Origin: Citrifermentans bemidjiense Bem
Lineage (GTDB): Bacteria > Desulfobacterota > Desulfuromonadia > Geobacterales > Geobacteraceae
Assembly: GCF_000020725.1 (NCBI RefSeq)
Contig: NC_011146.1
Location: 1,611,501 to 1,675,500 of the forward strand
Direction: 5' to 3'
Length of the DNA stretch: 64,000 bases
Shown: piece after piece, positions 33,656 through 42,044 of the stretch
Layout of the letters: the number at the start of each line of letters is the position of its first letter
Position numbering within the stretch: position 1 is the stretch's first letter
Notes under the pieces: model-generated
What the model was told of the DNA's origin: nothing
Database searches by the model: none
Seen by the model: only the letters and a program-made list of their open reading frames with translations
Made by a program: the position numbers and the translations under genes

Positions 33656-34986
33656 ACACCATTTTGATAGCTGACGATGACATCGCCATCCGGCGCACGC
33701 TGGAGCTGCACCTGACCGAAGAAGGTTATTCGGTGGTGACGGCCGCGAACGGTCCCAATGCGGTCGAGGTTGCGCTGGAGAAGGAAATCGACCTGATGCT
33801 CCTCGATCTTAGGCTCTCCGGGATGGATGGTTTCGAGGTGCTGGGGCGGGTAAAGGAGCGCCGCCCCGATCTCCCCGTCGTGATGATCACCGCGTACGAC
33901 GACATGCAGACCGCCATCGAGGCGATACGCCTGGGGGCCATCGACCATTTGGGCAAGCCGGTCGATCTCGATCACCTGGACCAGGTCATCGCCAAGATTT
34001 TCGACATGAGCGCCCTGGCCCGCAAAGGGGTCACCTTCTGCGACTCGGCCGATCCACCCTTCGAGCAGAACATCATGGTTGGCCGCTCGCGCAGCATGAA
34101 GGAGGTGTACAAGACCATCGGCGCGGTGGCAGACTCCCGCGCCACCGTGCTGATCCAGGGGGAGAGCGGAACGGGGAAGGAAATGGTGGCGCGAGCGCTT
34201 CATTTCAACAGTTCCTTCAGGAATCGCCCCTTCATTGCGGTTGCCTGCGCCTCGCTCGCGCCGTCGCTTCTGGAGAGCGAGCTCTTCGGCCACGAACGGG
34301 GCGCCTTCACGGGGGCCCACCGGACCAAGCCGGGGAAGTTCGAACTGGCGCAGGGGGGGACGCTCTTTCTCGACGAGATCTCGGAGACGAGCCCGGAGAT
34401 CCAGGTGAAGCTCTTGCGCTTTCTCCAGGAGAGGGAATTCGAGCGAGTGGGGGGTGTAGAGACCCTGAAGGCCGACGTGCGGGTCATCGCCGCCAGCAAC
34501 AAGGAACTCTCGGCGCTCGCCAATGCGGGCGAATTCCGCAAGGACCTCTATTACCGCCTGAACGTGGTGACCCTTTTCCTCCCGCCGTTGCGCGAGCGAA
34601 AGGACGACATCCTGCTCCTTGTCAAGTTCTTCTTGGGGAAGATGCGCGAGGAGACCGGCAAGAGCGTGGATATCGTCACCCAGGAAACGCTCACCATGAT
34701 CCAGGAGCACTCCTGGCCGGGAAACGTGCGCGAACTGGAGAACACGATCAGGCGTGCCGTGCTCCTCTCGCACGGGAACGTGCTGCTTCCGGAATCCCTG
34801 CACCTGGAAGGAGAGAAGGAGCAGGAGCGGCTGGCGCTGACGATCAGGCCGCTGCACGAGGTGGAGCGCGAGCATATCGAGAACGTGCTCATCTACACGG
34901 GGTACGAGAAGAAGAGGACCGCAGAGATTCTAGGCATCTCGCGGCCGACGCTGGATAGGAGGCTCAAGGAGTACGGATTGGAGTGA
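33652..34986 (+). CDS. NtrC-type sigma-54-dependent response regulator
   Basis: 444 residues. Receiver domain with phospho-acceptor Asp 52 (LMLLDLRLSGMDG), AAA+ domain with QGESGTGKEM, the sigma-54 loop GAFTGA, Walker B TLFLDEISE and WPGNVRELENTIRRA, and a Fis-type HTH (KRTAEILGISRPTLDRRLKEYG). It starts at a GTG overlapping the kinase stop. The cognate kinase presumably senses an extracytoplasmic aromatic acid or metabolite. The sigma-54-like promoter of the benzoate-CoA ligase gene (39664-39680) is a possible target. Confidence 0.93.
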   Translation: MNTILIADDDIAIRRTLELHLTEEGYSVVTAANGPNAVEVALEKEIDLMLLDLRLSGMDGFEVLGRVKERRPDLPVVMITAYDDMQTAIEAIRLGAIDHLGKPVDLDHLDQVIAKIFDMSALARKGVTFCDSADPPFEQNIMVGRSRSMKEVYKTIGAVADSRATVLIQGESGTGKEMVARALHFNSSFRNRPFIAVACASLAPSLLESELFGHERGAFTGAHRTKPGKFELAQGGTLFLDEISETSPEIQVKLLRFLQEREFERVGGVETLKADVRVIAASNKELSALANAGEFRKDLYYRLNVVTLFLPPLRERKDDILLLVKFFLGKMREETGKSVDIVTQETLTMIQEHSWPGNVRELENTIRRAVLLSHGNVLLPESLHLEGEKEQERLALTIRPLHEVEREHIENVLIYTGYEKKRTAEILGISRPTLDRRLKEYGLE

Positions 34987-34990
34987 GATG

Positions 34991-35023
34991 AGGGGGACTG
35001 GCTCCGCAGGTGCCTGTCCCCCT
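34991..35023. repeat. Repeat of the GGGGACTGGCTCC / GGTGCCTGTCCCC family
   Basis: Inverted orientation relative to the copies at 21620 and 48971. It begins five bases after the response-regulator stop, between convergent genes, and can fold into a strong hairpin. Confidence 0.8.
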
Positions 35024-35102
35024 GGTCCCCCTGGCCCACAGAGCGAAGGTACTCCGTCCATCCCCTCTCCCAAAGGGCGAGGGGAGACAGGCACCCAGGT
35101 CT

Positions 35103-35125
35103 CCCCCTCCCTTGACGGGAGGGGG
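35103..35125. terminator. CCCCCTCCC-ttgac-GGGAGGGGG hairpin followed by AACTTTT
   Basis: Nine-base perfect arms with a short T run after them, between the response regulator and the convergent membrane-protein gene. It probably serves as a terminator for the regulator operon as well as being a repeat-family copy. Confidence 0.55.
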
Positions 35126-35142
35126 AACTTTTCCGGTTATTG

Positions 35143-36429
35143 CTACTTCGCCATCGCCTCAAGCCCCGGCGAGGCGCCGGCGGGAGCGGTTGCCCCGGCG
35201 GTCGCCGGTTCCTTAACCTTGCGCACGAGCGGCCACTTGTCGAAGAAGGTGTTCAGGAAAAGAAGCGTCATCAAAAGCGCGAACTGCCCGGCCAAGACCC
35301 CCAGCGGCGGGACCCCCAGCCCCAGGTCGTTCGCGCCGTAGGGGATCAACTTGAAGGTCTTGATCCAGATGAGACCGTAGATGGTGCCTCCGCCAAACCA
35401 GATGGCGACGCGGCTGCAGACCCTGGCGGCGGTGTTCGGTACCAGCGTCGCGTTCGGGTAGTCGTCGAACAGGTGATGCCACGCCAGCATGAAGACGATC
35501 ACGGACAACTCAAGCGACGCCGCCACCACATCCAGGGGAGCTCCCGGCAGCAGGTTGAGCGGGGCCACGACGGCCTTGATCGCGGCAGGCATGATGAAGC
35601 CGGCGGCAAGGGCGATGGCGAAGCCTATCAGCCCCATGAACGGCTGCTTCTTGGCGAAGAGCCTCATCGGGTACAGCTCGGCCCCTTCGACCGGCATGAT
35701 GGCGAAGATCACGAAGGCCTGGCAGAAGGCGGCAAAGGCGGGCCAGCTCCCAAAGGGGGCGGTGACGATCTGGTGCTCGCCGATAGCAAGCTTCATGAAG
35801 CTGGGAACGATCAGCGCCATCCAGACGATCCAGGTTACTGCGGTCCCCATGGCGAGCGCTCCGAAGCCGTCCACAGGCTTCTCGGCCTTGCTGGCGAAGG
35901 GCCATTTCTGCAGCAGCGAAACCATAGGGATCTGGGCGATGATGACCGCCAGCGCGTAGAAGTTGGACGCCTCCCACGCTTCGAAGGCCAGGCGCACCTC
36001 CTCCAGCGACTGCGGGGTGAACATGATGGCGAGGCTGAAGGGGCGCCACCAGATGCCAAGGAAGCTGATCAGGGCGAGGAAGGCGGCAACGCCGACGCAC
36101 CAGGCGACGAGGGTGTAGTAGATGCCGGCCCAGGGCTGCTTGGTCGTGAGGGTGGTCTTGCCGTAGTTGCCAAGGACGATGGTGAACCAGATCCAGGTGT
36201 TGATGACCATCCAGAAGAAGGTCCCGCGGGCAACCGCGCCGACGAGGTTCCCGGCGGATTTCGGATCCGCCGTGGCGAGACCCGGGCCTGCCAGGGCCGT
36301 ATAGAGGGACTTGACGGTCAGCGACCAGGCGGGCCAGATGACGGCGGCGACGGCAAAACTGAGGATGAGGGCGGCGCAGCCGGTGGCGAGCTGCCCTTTG
36401 AACAACCTCTTGGTGGTCTCCTGCTCCAT
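35143..36429 (-). CDS. Polytopic membrane protein of unknown function
   Basis: 428 residues with about 11 predicted helices, for example CAALILSFAVAAVIWPAWSL, TFFWMVINTWIWFTIVLG, GFAIALAAGFIMPAAIKAVV and FALLMTLLFLNTFF. I do not recognise the family. The helices are rich in Trp and Phe, and the C-terminus ends in an Ala/Pro-rich cytoplasmic tail. It follows the porin gene on the same strand in a set that begins with the benzoate-CoA ligase, so uptake of an aromatic acid is a possible role. Its ATG has AGGAGG upstream. Confidence 0.75.
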   Translation of the reverse strand: MEQETTKRLFKGQLATGCAALILSFAVAAVIWPAWSLTVKSLYTALAGPGLATADPKSAGNLVGAVARGTFFWMVINTWIWFTIVLGNYGKTTLTTKQPWAGIYYTLVAWCVGVAAFLALISFLGIWWRPFSLAIMFTPQSLEEVRLAFEAWEASNFYALAVIIAQIPMVSLLQKWPFASKAEKPVDGFGALAMGTAVTWIVWMALIVPSFMKLAIGEHQIVTAPFGSWPAFAAFCQAFVIFAIMPVEGAELYPMRLFAKKQPFMGLIGFAIALAAGFIMPAAIKAVVAPLNLLPGAPLDVVAASLELSVIVFMLAWHHLFDDYPNATLVPNTAARVCSRVAIWFGGGTIYGLIWIKTFKLIPYGANDLGLGVPPLGVLAGQFALLMTLLFLNTFFDKWPLVRKVKEPATAGATAPAGASPGLEAMAK

Positions 36430-36563
36430 GTTGAACCTCCTATTATTCGGATGAAGGGAATAAGAAAATTGCCGCCTTTACCTCTAGTGAACCAACTGCA
36501 AATCTCCCTAAATCCCCTTCGCGAAGGGTCATCGGAAAATACCGGGGAAAGCCGCTCTTGGTC

Positions 36564-36586
36564 CCCCCTCCCGTCAAGGGAGGGGG
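36564..36586. repeat. REP-like palindrome CCCCCTCCC-gtcaa-GGGAGGGGG
   Basis: Perfect nine-base arms between the porin end and the membrane-protein start; the same unit as at 31584. It could reduce read-through from porin into the membrane-protein gene. Confidence 0.8.
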
Positions 36587-36637
36587 GGACTCTTCTCCAC
36601 GGAATTCCCGGAAGAACCTTCGCAAAGGTGGACTTTT

Positions 36638-37963
36638 CTAGAAGAAGTAGAAAGCCGAGAACCGGAACACGTCGGCCGAGCCCTGGTCGGAGCTGCTGGG
36701 GGTGTTGTTGCCGTACTTGGTCTCAAGCTTCTGGTACTCGGCCGCGAACCTGATGGCGGCGTTGATGTCGTAACTTACGTTGGCGAAGATCTGCGAACTC
36801 GACTGCTGGTAATTCGCTATTCCCGCGTAGCTCGCCTGGTCGTACGCGGCTCTTTTGCCGTAGCCGGCGGTGAGCCCCAGGTTCTGGGTCGGGTAGAACA
36901 TCCCCTGGGCGAAGAGGCCGTACCCCTTGGCTCCGGTCCGGTCGTTGCTCGGCCCGACGAGGGCGGTGGCGGTCGCGTAGTTGAAGGACATGTTGCTGGC
37001 CTGGTAAGCCTGCCCTTCGAAGCCCGCCGTCATGGCGCGGCTCTTGCCGTCCTTGGAGGCCAAGACGGGAACGAAGGTGTAAAACCCGTAGCCCCAGGAA
37101 GCAAGCTCCTTGCCGGTCGGCCCCGCGCTCTCGGTACCGTACAGGCCGAAGAAGCCGGCCTGCAGCGAGTTCATGGACAGTCCCCACAAACCGGGGGCGA
37201 CACCCAGCGCCTTGGATACTAGCACCGCCTGCCCGGCAACATTGACCGCGCTCCCCCAGGTGTCGGTGGCCGAGCCGTTTTGCTGGTTCGTGTCCTGAAC
37301 CGGGTTCTGGAGAGAGAGGCTCAGTTTCATGGTCTCATCTTTCGTCAGCGGCACTTTCTGGGTGACCCTTATCTGGGCCACGCGCGGCTGTTGCGGATTC
37401 CCGGCCGTGGCACCCAGGCCGAAATCGAGCGTCGAGGAGTTGGCCATCCCGAAGTTGTCCCAGTACTGGCCGAAGAGGAGCTGGGTGTTCTCCCAGTCCA
37501 GGGTGCCGTAGGCATGGCGCATCCTCATGTTGGCGGACTCGTTGCTGCCGCCGGAGCCGTAAAAGTCGGTCTCGATCACTGCGCCGGTCTTCGCCCCTTT
37601 GAAGGTGGGGCCGGCGACCTTGAACCACAGGCGCGACTGGCGCGCGGTGAACAGGGACTGGTCCTGCTGGTCCGCCACCGACCCCTTCTTGGGAATCCCG
37701 TTCGGTTGCAGGGTCCCCAGGGCGCCGTTACTGCCGAGGTTCACCGAGTTGTAGACGTAGTCCAGCTTGACGAAACCGCCCAGGGAGAGCTTGAACTTGC
37801 TGGTGACCGGCGAGGACATCTTCCCGTAGAGGCCAGGGGCCACTTCGCAGGCCGGGTCGAAGTCGCAGTTGTAGGGTTCGGGAGCGTTGGGGGCGACTTC
37901 CTGGGCCGACGCGGTGGTTGCGAGCAGCGAGGCGGCGAGAATGAGACATACCTTTTTGAGCAT
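36638..37963 (-). CDS. Outer-membrane porin-like protein
   Basis: About 441 residues. Signal peptide LKKVCLILAASLLATTASAQ, then an N-terminal loop with two cysteines (YNCDFDPACEVA), and a beta-barrel pattern of alternating residues (KLSLGGFVKLDYVYNSV, FGQYWDNFGMANSSTLDFG, GLTAGYGKRAAYDQ). The last residue is phenylalanine (FSAFYFF), the usual barrel signal. ATG at 37963 is chosen because AAAGGAGGG lies just upstream; another ATG at 37981 would add six residues. It lies 80 bases after the benzoate-CoA ligase, suggesting a route for aromatic acids across the outer membrane. Confidence 0.85.
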   Translation of the reverse strand: MLKKVCLILAASLLATTASAQEVAPNAPEPYNCDFDPACEVAPGLYGKMSSPVTSKFKLSLGGFVKLDYVYNSVNLGSNGALGTLQPNGIPKKGSVADQQDQSLFTARQSRLWFKVAGPTFKGAKTGAVIETDFYGSGGSNESANMRMRHAYGTLDWENTQLLFGQYWDNFGMANSSTLDFGLGATAGNPQQPRVAQIRVTQKVPLTKDETMKLSLSLQNPVQDTNQQNGSATDTWGSAVNVAGQAVLVSKALGVAPGLWGLSMNSLQAGFFGLYGTESAGPTGKELASWGYGFYTFVPVLASKDGKSRAMTAGFEGQAYQASNMSFNYATATALVGPSNDRTGAKGYGLFAQGMFYPTQNLGLTAGYGKRAAYDQASYAGIANYQQSSSQIFANVSYDINAAIRFAAEYQKLETKYGNNTPSSSDQGSADVFRFSAFYFF

Positions 37964-38044
37964 TGAAACCCTCCTTTTCATTGCAGTGTTGTGTCCCCCC
38001 TCCCCATGCGAGAGGGGGGCAGGGGGTGGGGGCGGGTGCCGGAA

Positions 38045-39604
38045 TCAGGCGGCCTGCTGCTGCACAAGCATGTTGCGCAGCTCGAAACGTTTGATCTTGC
38101 CGGTGGCGGTCTTGGGCAGCTCGTCCATGAACTTTATCCAGCGGGGGTACTTGTAGAGCGCCAGGGATTTTTTCACATATTGCTTCAGCTCCTCCTCTAT
38201 GGATTCCGTGGGTTTTGTCTGGTTCAGGACCACGAACGCCATCGGCTTGATCAGGTTGTCCTAGTCGGGCGCCCCGATGACGGCGCATTCCAGCACCGCC
38301 GGATGCTCGATCAGGCAGGCCTCGACCTCGTTGGGGGAGACCCAGATCCCCCCCACCTTCAGCATGTCGTCGGAGCGGCCGGCGCAGTGGAAGAAGCCCT
38401 TCTCGTCGCAGACGTACTTGTCGCCGGTGTTGAGCCACTGCCCCATCATGGTCTCGGTGCTCTTGCCGTGCTTGTTCCAGTAGAAGGCGGCGGCGCTGTC
38501 ACCCTTGACGAGTAGGGTGCCGATTTCGCCGGCGGGGAGGTCGTGCATATCCTCCCCAACGATGCGCGCCTCGTAACCCGGCACGACTTTCCCCGAACTG
38601 CCGGGGGCGATTTCGCCGGGCCTGTTGGAGATGAAGATGTGCGCCATTTCGGTGGAACCGATGCCGTCGAGGATGTCCAGCTGGAAGCGCGCCTTGAAAC
38701 GGTGCAGGTAGGCTGGGGGGAGCGCTTCCCCGGCCGAGACGCACAAGCGGACTCCCCCCATGGCGCCTTCTTCCTCAAGCATCTGACCGTACAGGGTCGG
38801 CACGCCGAAGAAGAGGGTGGGGCGGTGGCGGCGCACCGTGGCGTAGACGTCCGCTGGTGTCGGCCGCGAAGGGAGGTAGACGGCGGTAGCGCCCACGCAG
38901 AAGGGGAAATAGATCCCGTTGCCGAGGCCGTAGGCGAAGAAGAGTTTCGCCGCCGAGAAGAAGACGTCGTCCTCTTTGATGTCGAGCACCTTCTGCCCGT
39001 AGGTTTTCGCCGCGTACACCATGTCGTGCTGCAGGTGCACGGTCCCTTTGGGGGAGCCGGTGGAGCCGGAGCTGTAGAGCCAGAAGCAGGCGTCGTCGCG
39101 GCAGGTGGAAGCGGTCTCCAGCTGGTCGCTTTGAGAGGCCATCAGCTCACCGAGGCTCAGGCAACTCCCCGCGGCGGGGCCGTTGGCGACCACGATGTGC
39201 TTGAGAAACTGCAGGTTCTCGCGGATGGGAATGATCTGCTCCAAGAGCGGCCACTCGACCACCAATACCCGGGCGCGCGAATCGTTCAGGTAGAACTGGA
39301 AGTCCTGGGAGCGGTTCATGGTGTTGAGGCAGACGGGAACCGCGCCGATCTTGATGGCGCCGAAGAACGCCTGCGGGTACACCTCGGTATCGTGCAAAAG
39401 GAGCGCTACCCGCTCCTCCATCCGGACCTCCAGCCCTTTGAGGAGGTTCCCTATGCGGTTCATCCCTGACTGCATCTGGCTATAGGTTAAGGAGCGCTCC
39501 TCACAGAGCACCGCGATCTTCTCGCCGCGCCCCTCGCGGATGTTGCGGTCCACAAAGAAATCCGCGGCGTTGAATGTCTCGGGCAGATTCAGGTTGTAGG
39601 GCAT
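38045..39604 (-). pseudogene. bamY: Benzoate-CoA ligase gene interrupted by an in-frame TAG
   Basis: The reading frame encodes a full-length (about 519 codons) benzoate-CoA ligase: LYSSGSTGSPKGTVHLQHDM (AMP-binding), GIGSTEMAHIFISN, TGDKYVCDEKGFFHCAGRSDDM. At 38261-38263 a TAG follows VIGAPD, and the same frame continues with DNLIKPMAFVVL through PKTATGKIKRFELR to a TGA. One base change from GAG or AAG would restore it. The truncated product lacks the C-terminal domain with the catalytic lysine of PKTATGKIKR. No ribosome binding site precedes the downstream methionine. It may be a true pseudogene, a suppressed codon or a sequencing error. Start at 39604 has AAGGAGG. Confidence 0.85.
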
Positions 39605-39635
39605 GGGAAACCTCCTTGTTATGGCTGCGTGGGAA

Positions 39636-39657
39636 TTATTTTGAAAAAGTAAAATAA
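39636..39657 (-). promoter_or_regulatory. Weak copy of the shared palindromic operator upstream of the ligase gene
   Basis: On the plus strand TTATTTTG-N6-TAAAATAA, part of a perfect 8-base inverted repeat ATTATTTT/AAAATAAT. It agrees with the consensus TTATGGTA-N6-TACCATAA mostly at the outer positions. It would cover the transcription start of the sigma-54-like promoter, a suitable place for repression. Confidence 0.4.
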
Positions 39658-39663
39658 TGTTTT

Positions 39664-39680
39664 GCATGCCACGGGCCAAA
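39664..39680 (-). promoter_or_regulatory. Sigma-54 (-24/-12) promoter candidate for the benzoate-CoA ligase gene
   Basis: Reading the minus strand, TTGGCCCGTGGCATGCA agrees with TTGGCACG-N4-TTGCA at 11 of 13 informative positions and has exactly 10 bases between GG and GC. The predicted start lies about 50 bases before the ligase ATG. Two sigma-54 activators (33652 and 49052) are encoded nearby. Confidence 0.6.
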
Positions 39681-39874
39681 GAGGCGTCAGTGTCTAGTAA
39701 AATGGAATAGAACTTGTAAGCTATTGAAAGTGTGTAATGATTGCTTTGGCTGAAGTTTGTAACACTGTTGAAAACTAATGTTGTTGGGGAAACTTCGTGT
39801 AACGTTTTGAGGGTCCGTGTAAAAAACTGAGGGCGCGGCGGGATGCTGGGAAACGGCGGGAGAGGGGGCAGGCG

Positions 39875-41725
39875 ATGAACGAAGAACTAAAGCAGTTGTA
39901 TCGGGACCGGCTGACCACCGCGGACGAGGCGGTACGTCATCTCCAGTCGGGGTGGCGCGTTTTTCTCGGGTCGGGGTGCGCGGTACCGGGGGAGCTCGTC
40001 GCCGCGCTGGCGCGGCAGGCCGACCGGTTCCACGACGTGGAACTGATCCAGCTCCTCACCTTTGGCACTGGGCAATACCTGAACGGCAAGGATGCCGGAA
40101 GGCTGCGGCACAACTCCTTTTTCATCAGTGAAAATATCCGTCAGGCGGTGTGCGACGGCCGGGCCGACTACACCCCCATCTTCCTGAGTGAGATCCCGGA
40201 ACTGATCCGGTCGGGCCAGAGGGGGAACCAGGCTGCGCTGTTGCAGGTGTCGCCCCCGGACCGACACGGTTACTGCAGCATGGGGGTGAACGTGGACATC
40301 CAGCGGGCCGCGCTCGACCGGGCGAAGCTGGTGATCGCCGAGGTGAACCCGCGGATGCCGCGCACCTGCGGTGACAGCTACGTACACCTAAGCCGCCTGG
40401 ACCTTCTGGTGGAGACGGACCATCCGATTCTTGTCTCCGAGGCGAAGGCCCCCGACGAGGTGGAGCAGCAGATCGGGTACCACATCTCGCGGCTGGTGGA
40501 AAACGGGAGCTGCCTGCAGCTGGGGATCGGCACCATACCGAGCACCGTGCTGCAGTTCATAGCGGACAAACGCGATCTGGGGGTCCACAGCGAGATGTTC
40601 AGCGACGCCTTGATCCCGCTCATCGAAGAGGGGAACGTCACCAACCGTCTGAAGCGGGTGCATCCGGGGAAGACGGTGGCGAGTTTCGTCATCGGCAGCC
40701 GCAAGCTGTACGACTTCGTCGACGGCAACGTCGGCGTCGAGTTCCATCCATCCGATTTCGTCAACGACCCCAGGGTCATCTCCATGAACGACAAGGTGGT
40801 GGCGATAAACTCGGCGCTGCAGGTCGACCTGACCGGGCAGATATGCGCCGACAGCATCGGATACCAGTTCTACAGCGGCATCGGCGGCCAGGTGGACTTC
40901 GCGCGCGGCGCGGCCATGAGCCGGGGGGGGAAGCCGATCATCGCCGTTCGCAGCACCGCCCGGGACGGGAGCATCAGCCGCATCGTGCATCGGATCGACG
41001 ACGGCGCGGGCGTGGTCACCAGCCGCGGCGACGCCCACTACGTGGTTTCCGAGTACGGCATCGCCTACCTGCACGGGAAGACCATAAGAGAACGCGCCTT
41101 GGCGCTTATCTCCATAGCCCATCCGGAGTACCGCCGGGAGTTGCTCGATTTCGTCAAGAAGAAGCACTACGTTTACGAGGACGAGCAGGTGTGGCGGCAG
41201 GCGCTGGACAAGTACCCGGCGAACCTGGAGGAGGATAGATCCTTCGGAGGAATGACGATGCAGGTGAGGCCCCTGAAGGCGACCGACGAGCGGACGCTGC
41301 AGGAGTTCTTCTACAGCCTCGACGCGGAGACGGTCTACCACCGCTTCTTCGGTCCGAAGCTGCAGATGGCGCACCTTGAAGCGGCAAAGCAAGTCTGCGT
41401 CGACTATAGCGGCCGCATGGCGCTGGCCGCCTTTCGCCACGAGGACCAGGCCGAATGCATGGTGGCGGTGGCTCGCTACGAGGTCAACCCCCGGAGCAAC
41501 ATGGCGGAGACGGCGGTGGTGGTGCACCAGGATTACCGCAGGAAAGGGCTCGCCGGCTACCTGCTGCGCCAGCTGGAGCGCCACGCCAAAGAGCAGGGAA
41601 TCGAGGGCTTCTGCGCCGAGATCCTCCCGGAAAACGCCGCGATGCTCCGTTACCACAGAGGCCTCGGGCACACCCTGGTGCACTCCCCGGAGACCGAGAC
41701 CTATCATGTGGAATACCGGTTCTAA
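39875..41725 (+). CDS. CoA-transferase/acetyl-CoA hydrolase fused to a GNAT acetyltransferase domain
   Basis: 616 residues. Residues 1-430 are a CoA-transferase of the acetyl-CoA hydrolase family (LQLGIGTIPSTVL, DLGVHSEMFSDALIPL, GIGGQVDFARGAAMSRGG). Residues 455-616 are a GNAT domain (VRPLKATDERTLQEFFYSLD, AETAVVVHQDYRRKGLAGYLLRQLERHA). This fusion is a known but poorly studied arrangement; the GNAT part may acetylate the transferase or another protein in response to acetyl-CoA. It is divergent from the benzoate-CoA ligase and lies between it and bamQ. Confidence 0.88.
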   Translation: MNEELKQLYRDRLTTADEAVRHLQSGWRVFLGSGCAVPGELVAALARQADRFHDVELIQLLTFGTGQYLNGKDAGRLRHNSFFISENIRQAVCDGRADYTPIFLSEIPELIRSGQRGNQAALLQVSPPDRHGYCSMGVNVDIQRAALDRAKLVIAEVNPRMPRTCGDSYVHLSRLDLLVETDHPILVSEAKAPDEVEQQIGYHISRLVENGSCLQLGIGTIPSTVLQFIADKRDLGVHSEMFSDALIPLIEEGNVTNRLKRVHPGKTVASFVIGSRKLYDFVDGNVGVEFHPSDFVNDPRVISMNDKVVAINSALQVDLTGQICADSIGYQFYSGIGGQVDFARGAAMSRGGKPIIAVRSTARDGSISRIVHRIDDGAGVVTSRGDAHYVVSEYGIAYLHGKTIRERALALISIAHPEYRRELLDFVKKKHYVYEDEQVWRQALDKYPANLEEDRSFGGMTMQVRPLKATDERTLQEFFYSLDAETVYHRFFGPKLQMAHLEAAKQVCVDYSGRMALAAFRHEDQAECMVAVARYEVNPRSNMAETAVVVHQDYRRKGLAGYLLRQLERHAKEQGIEGFCAEILPENAAMLRYHRGLGHTLVHSPETETYHVEYRF

Positions 41726-41746
41726 CCACCTACCCCCACCCCCTAG

Positions 41747-41769
41747 CCCCCTCCCGCAAGGGGAGGGGG
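41747..41769. repeat. REP-like palindrome CCCCCTCCC-gcaag-GGGAGGGGG
   Basis: Copy with the long lead-in (CCACCTACCCCCACCCCC), 20 bases after the CoA-transferase/GNAT stop. The 319-base gap to bamQ holds this repeat, a further GC-rich degenerate repeat to about 41830, and the bamQ promoter. Confidence 0.8.
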
Positions 41770-41945
41770 ATTGAACCAGGAGGAGCTGCCTGTCTCCCCT
41801 CGCCCTCTGGGAGAGGGGCGGGGGTGAGGGAGGTCCATCGGCGCCTGGACCGTCGCTGAACCTGACCGTTTAAGCCTCCGCATTCCCCTTGTCTCAATTT
41901 CCACAAAAACTGTTTTATTTTTTCCTTTCCTGAAAAGATATCCCC

Positions 41946-41985
41946 TTGACAGCTAAATAAGCATTGTGGTACTTATTTACCATAA
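41946..41985 (+). promoter_or_regulatory. Promoter with GTA-N6-TAC palindromic operator (bamQ)
   Basis: TTGACA at 41946-41951, 18-base spacer, TACTTA at 41970. The operator TTGTGGTA-N6-TACCATAA at 41964-41985 is palindromic at seven of eight positions per arm and overlaps the -10. The bamQ start codon is 60 bases downstream. Confidence 0.75.
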
Positions 41986-42044
41986 CAGGATTTGCCACCG
42001 AAAACGATTCGATAAAAAACCACTTTAAGCAAGGAGGAAGCTTT

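Noticed and set aside
38261..38263. TAG in the ligase gene as a selenocysteine or pyrrolysine codon
   Set aside because: Selenocysteine uses TGA. Pyrrolysine is not expected in this lineage, no hairpin signal follows and the position is not a conserved active-site residue.
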